64,000 nucleotides of DNA from Seriola aureovittata. Lineage: Eukaryota > Chordata > Actinopteri > Carangiformes > Carangidae. Positions 61,301 to 64,000 of this stretch are shown piece by piece. The position numbers were made by a program, and so were the translations under genes. The notes beneath the pieces are model-generated. The model saw only the letters and a program-made list of their open reading frames with translations. It did not search any database and was not told the DNA's origin. Each line of letters opens with the position of its first letter. Within the stretch, counting starts at the first letter, position 1. The stretch is from positions 20,878,001 through 20,942,000 of the forward strand of contig NC_079382.1 of NCBI RefSeq assembly GCF_021018895.1, read 5' to 3'.

Positions 61301-62102
61301 GGACATATCCCTCTGCTGCAGCTCAGCATGGAAACATGAGGGAGAAAAAGAACAGATGAAGCTTCATGTTGGTTTCGGCTGATGTTTAATTGTAACATCA
61401 GTCATAATAACAGTGGTTTCTATTTTTTCTGGCCCCCCTTCAGAAGCCGAGAAAAGTTCTCACCCTCCACCCGACGGTTTTTAACAGTGACGGGAAGCAA
61501 CTGATAAAAAAGGATCCGTGTTTAATTTTCATGTAATGAAGGTCGGAACGATCAGCATCAGCAAAGCTTTGTTTGTTTTCCCCACATGAATCATCATCAT
61601 AATCGTTCAGCTTATTTTCCCTCCATATTTTTCCTCTGGTCATCCCCTCAGGAGGGCGGACCCCCCAGTTTGAGAACCGCTGGATAACAGACACGTTTAT
61701 TTGTGCTTCAGTGTGGTCTAAATGCGTCAGCGTCACCACGTCATTTTCTGATTGTTTACATGCAGTTTTCAGACACAGCAGCTGTCGGTAATCTCCATCT
61801 GCTGCAGTGTCGGTGTAACAGAGCGTTTGTTTGGCGAGTTAAACTGCTGAAATGTTTGCCTGCGTCCATGTGTGTTGTTGCAGGAGCAGCAGCAGCAGCT
61901 GTCTGCCTACCAGAGCCTGGTGGTGAAGCAGCTGGTGAGCCAGAGTCAGAGCAGGAAGCAGGAGGAGGCTGAGGGCGAGGCAGACAAGGCGGAGGAGCAG
62001 GACGAGGAGGCCAGGAGCGTCCGCTCACAGCTGATGGCCCTGACTCCTCAGGTGAAGGAGCTGGTGCTGTCTCAGAAGAAGACATCTGTCAATGAGGACT
62101 GA
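53846..62102 (+). CDS. ufl1: UFM1-protein ligase 1 (UFL1), complete 19-exon gene
   Basis: UFL1 is the scaffold-type E3 ligase that, with DDRGK1 (UFBP1) and the adaptor CDK5RAP3, directs UFC1-bound UFM1 onto targets such as ribosomal protein RPL26 at the ER membrane. It has no catalytic cysteine. Seen here: the joined exons give one open frame of 797 residues (human 794) starting [20 protein letters not shown], close to the human start. The ATG has A at -3 and G at +4, and an in-frame TGA lies at 53,819-53,821. Family-typical blocks include [15 protein letters not shown] (about residues 48-62), [17 protein letters not shown] sequence (about 119-130), [19 protein letters not shown] (about 182-200), VVGGRQDKA (about 239-247), a glycine-rich and basic linker with an acidic DEDSDEE patch (437-463), and [11 protein letters not shown] in exon 18. 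The N-terminal helix and winged-helix region is the part known to pair with DDRGK1. The C-terminal 40 residues are a fish-divergent acidic, low-complexity tail. No frameshift or premature stop was found. Identity is very secure; individual splice borders rest on frame continuity and human similarity. Confidence 0.97.
56262..56350 (+). repeat. Fragment of a common teleost interspersed repeat in ufl1 intron 6
   Basis: The segment with TTTATTTATAAAGCACATTT followed by AAAGTGCTGTA is a recurrent fish repeat motif. A related fragment with TATTTATATAGCACATT and a following TGTGCTT lies at 51,240-51,290. Class not determined. Confidence 0.45.
58220..58267 (+). repeat. (CA)n-(CT)n microsatellite in ufl1 intron 11
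   Basis: About 18 AC units followed by about 6 CT units, starting some 15 bp after the exon 11 donor. It is a second simple repeat in the same 176-bp intron. Confidence 0.9.
58319..58381 (+). repeat. (CT)n microsatellite acting as polypyrimidine tract of ufl1 intron 11
   Basis: About 30 uninterrupted CT units run directly into the terminal CAG of intron 11, so the 3' splice site of exon 12 is the end of the microsatellite. The nearest branch-point-like sequence (CATTAAT, about 58,290) is roughly 90 nt from the acceptor, with no AG in the tract between. Confidence 0.9.
59390..59655 (-). mobile_element. tRNA-derived SINE-like repeat, antisense in ufl1 intron 14
   Basis: On the minus strand there is a pol III B-box-like GGTTTGAGTCC (59,585-59,595) preceded by an A-box-like TGGCTTAACCGCTACC, then a body reading CTCTTTGCTGCACGTCATCC followed by pyrimidine-rich CT sequence. 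I recognise this order (tRNA head, 'TTTGCTGCATGTCATCCCC', CT-rich tract, 'TTTCCTGTC') from an abundant fish SINE, but cannot name the subfamily. The ends are approximate. It lies opposite to ufl1 transcription. Confidence 0.65.
61411..61682. mobile_element. Non-autonomous hAT-like MITE in ufl1 intron 18
   Basis: The left end reads CAGTGGTTTC and the right end, read on the minus strand, CAGCGGTTCTCAAACTGGGG, the classic hAT-type terminus. The flanking 8-mers CATAATAA and GATAACAG agree at 5 of 8 positions, which fits an old 8-bp target duplication. The 272-bp interior has no transposase-like frame, so it was mobilised in trans. Length and ends are well supported; family assignment is by terminus only. 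Confidence 0.7.
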
Positions 62103-62340
62103 ACATTTCGAAGATTAGAGAAGTGAAAATGGGAACTCATCTATGATGAACCTTCTTTTCATGTTTGGATAAATACTTTAAAGACTGCTACATCAGCTGT
62201 TAATACTGTATTTTTGTGATTTATCCATGTAAACATAATTCTAAATTATAAAAGTAAATTCCTTTGTGGGATGTCTCACTGTAAACCCAGATAACATGAA
62301 CATCCTCAATGAGGCTCTGATTTAATGCATTAAAACTAAT
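62103..62340 (+). promoter_or_regulatory. ufl1: ufl1 3' UTR with candidate poly(A) signal
   Basis: AT-rich sequence follows the stop codon. The first good hexamer is ATTAAA at 62,329-62,334, the commonest variant of AATAAA, followed by TG/GT-rich sequence (TGTGGTTCC, then TTGCCTGTTGTCTG) that could be the downstream element. There is no canonical AATAAA between the stop and this point. This implies a short 3' UTR of about 250 nt. Confidence 0.5.
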
Positions 62341-63733
62341 TTCTTTCCCGCATGTGGTTCCTCGCGTTATTTATTGCCTGTTGTCTGACAGTGTCGACTC
62401 ATGTCTCTGTAGCAGCTTCTGCAGATAAGTGACCAACAGGACCTTGAGTTTGTTTTATCGAAGGCTTGGAAAAGAAGTGAATGAATTTGATCATTTCTAC
62501 TTCTCAAGGAGAAGCTAATATGTATTTGATGTTGGGATTGTGCCATGATTTGGGAACCGTGGTCACAGTTTGTGGTCACTGTTCGTCTCCCTGCTGAAAC
62601 TCACAGAGCTTCATGCACTGTAACACTTGAAGGTTTGACTGAAAGTTTGCCTTGAACTTCTATGTGCAGTTTCTCTGTTGTAACACTGGGGGGCGACAGC
62701 AGCCAACTAAAATATCACGGCAGCCCCCTGACTAATGCTGATCCAGTGTGAGGAGACCAGAGAGGGATGCTCTGCCTGACATTTGTCTACATATCAACTC
62801 CAAATTTAGATTCTGCCACAATAATAGTAACAACATTAAAGATACATACACTACGTGGACACCCTGACATTACACTCATATAACAGCCTCTACTCAATCT
62901 TTCTCAATCTCCGACTCTGGTGGATTCAGACTTTCTTCCGGACCTTTCTGCAGTAAAGCTTCTAAAAATGGACTCCTACAACCAGGAGCAGGAGCCCCGT
63001 TTAAAGACCAAAGGACTCCTGAGGTATTGGTCGTCAGGACGATCAATACCCTCACTAAATATAAAATTTGAGCTGCTGACTTTTCTCACGTTTTGAACAC
63101 AAAGTTCTCCTTCAGGGAGCACATCCTGTGACATGTGACTGCAGCATGTGCCGTGTGGAGGCAGACACACTGTCTGCATCCTGGGAGAGGAGAGAGAGGC
63201 TGGCTGAGGAGGATGTGCACGCGTGAGGTCATCATACACACAAGCACATGCTCCACATCGCCATGGAAACAGGCATCTCCTCACGGAGGCCAGATTTTCT
63301 TTTTTGCTTTCTGTTTTCCGCCGAGGCCTCCAGGTTTGGCAAGTGAGAGATGTCAAAAGAGGAATTTCATTCTAAAATGAGAGATTGAAGCCTCCTACTC
63401 TCTGAATATGATTCATACCTATAGAAAATACTGATGCAAAATTGACCACACTAATCCCCTCAATATAGACTCATGGATAACACACACCTCGCTTTTTTGT
63501 CTCCAAAATAACACATATAATGCATTCAGTGGTGATAAAGTATTATAGTTCTCACTTAAGCTGATATTTAGATTTAAAAAAAACACTTCAGATAATATCA
63601 ATAAATGACAATAGTGGTATTCCAAAATAGGCATTAGTGTTTGCTTGCACTGGCTCTACAAGGGGAACTTGGATGAATTGGACAAAGATCAAGTTTGTAC
63701 TGACACGCACTGATGTTTAATCTTACATAGATC
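62341..63733. other. Gene-free flank downstream of ufl1
   Basis: Apart from the Tc1-like terminal fragment at 62,843-62,930, no feature is supported. Open frames at 62,976-63,380 on both strands have no recognisable domain. Confidence 0.5.
62843..62930 (+). mobile_element. Tc1-like terminal fragment
   Basis: TACACTACGTGGACACCCTG followed by ACATTACACTCATATAACAG resembles the start of a common fish Tc1-like element (family wording: TACACTA..GTGGACACCC, CACACCCATATG). Only the first tens of bases are recognisable. Confidence 0.45.
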
Positions 63734-63965
63734 CAGTTGGCAGTTTATTAGGAACCCTTACTGTAGCTGATATTAATAGAATCTGACACAAACAGTCCTG
63801 CAGTCAATCCTCCTTCATGAAGGTTGCAGCTTGAACTATACTGCATTACACAGAGAGATGTGTCAGTTATTGATTTGAATGGGGGGGGGGGGCACTCAAC
63901 ATAAAGCAATGCAGTTCGACTGCACCATAAATCTTAGCAAGGTGTTCCTAATAAAGTGACAACTG
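63734..63965. mobile_element. MITE with about 24-bp terminal inverted repeats
   Basis: The left terminus reads CAGTTGGCAGTTTATTAGGA followed by ACCC. The right terminus on the minus strand reads CAGTTGTCACTTTATTAGGA followed by ACACC, matching at nearly every position. The 232-bp unit has a 12-base G run near 63,881 and no coding capacity. The CCTAATAAAGTG end links it to the family of the fragment at 31,255-31,432. No target duplication was resolved. Confidence 0.8.
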
Positions 63966-64000
63966 AGAGTTTAGGCCTGTGACCCGGTGGTGTTCTTGTT

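Larger units (their letters stand above)
53846..62102 (+). other. ufl1: Exon map of ufl1 (coding parts)
   Basis: Coding exons: 1 53846-53922; 2 54153-54298; 3 54462-54490; 4 54633-54730; 5 55705-55819; 6 55904-56034; 7 56647-56705; 8 56805-56951; 9 57526-57701; 10 57787-57966; 11 58079-58205; 12 58382-58504; 13 58738-58858; 14 58951-59117; 15 59687-59817; 16 60013-60093; 17 60183-60268; 18 60374-60554; 19 61884-62102 (stop TGA included). Every intron begins GT and ends AG, and cumulative phases add up to 2,394 nt (798 codons) with no remainder. The longest introns are 18 (1,329 bp), 4 (974 bp), 6 (612 bp), 8 (574 bp) and 14 (569 bp). The shortest is intron 9 (85 bp). Exon 3 is only 29 nt. Exon 19 opens with a CAGGAG tandem acceptor, so loss of a single Glu by alternative splicing is possible. 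Confidence 0.9.

Overview
The window is vertebrate nuclear DNA, most likely from a percomorph (spiny-rayed) teleost fish. It has an intron-rich gene with GT-AG introns, an AT-leaning intergenic background with many (CA)n, (CT)n and (GT)n microsatellites, and dispersed repeats I recognise from fish genomes (Tc1-like and hAT-like DNA transposons, an L2-type LINE fragment, a tRNA-derived SINE, and several unnamed percomorph repeat families). I see nothing prokaryotic, no operons and no CRISPR array.

Layout: bases 1 to about 53,630 form one long stretch in which I find no protein-coding gene. Open frames there are short, lack recognisable domains, and mostly lie in repeats or simple sequence. The stretch holds degenerate transposons (two Tc1-like relics near 2.2 and 8.9 kb, a hAT-like relic at 31.6 kb, a frameshifted LINE reverse-transcriptase fragment at 28.2 kb), a 1.5-kb element bounded by TGTAACC...GGTTACA that may be a solo LTR (2,721-4,208), several families with two or more copies in the window, microsatellites, a degenerate minisatellite (45.5-45.9 kb), and a small CpG-dense patch (20.92-21.05 kb). 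The rest is unique, low-information sequence that may include conserved non-coding elements.

Bases about 53,640-62,335 hold one complete gene on the + strand: ufl1, the scaffold E3 ligase for the ubiquitin-like modifier UFM1. I traced 19 coding exons with canonical GT/AG borders. The joined frame is 2,394 nt including the stop, giving 797 residues (human UFL1 is 794), with no break. The upstream region has CRE/UPRE-like, ETS-like and E2F-like motifs. Introns carry an antisense SINE (intron 14), a small hAT-type MITE (intron 18), and a long (CT)n microsatellite that directly forms the polypyrimidine tract of intron 11.

Bases 62,340-64,000 are non-coding, with a Tc1-like terminal fragment and a roughly 230-bp MITE with clear terminal inverted repeats. 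In human, FUT9 lies upstream of UFL1 and FHL5 downstream. Neither is visible here, so the gene-free 53 kb may be the intergenic space on the FUT9 side, but that is inference. I did not find a convincing new multi-gene system. The best leads are the unclassified repeat families, the LTR-like unit, and the ufl1 splice-site microsatellite.
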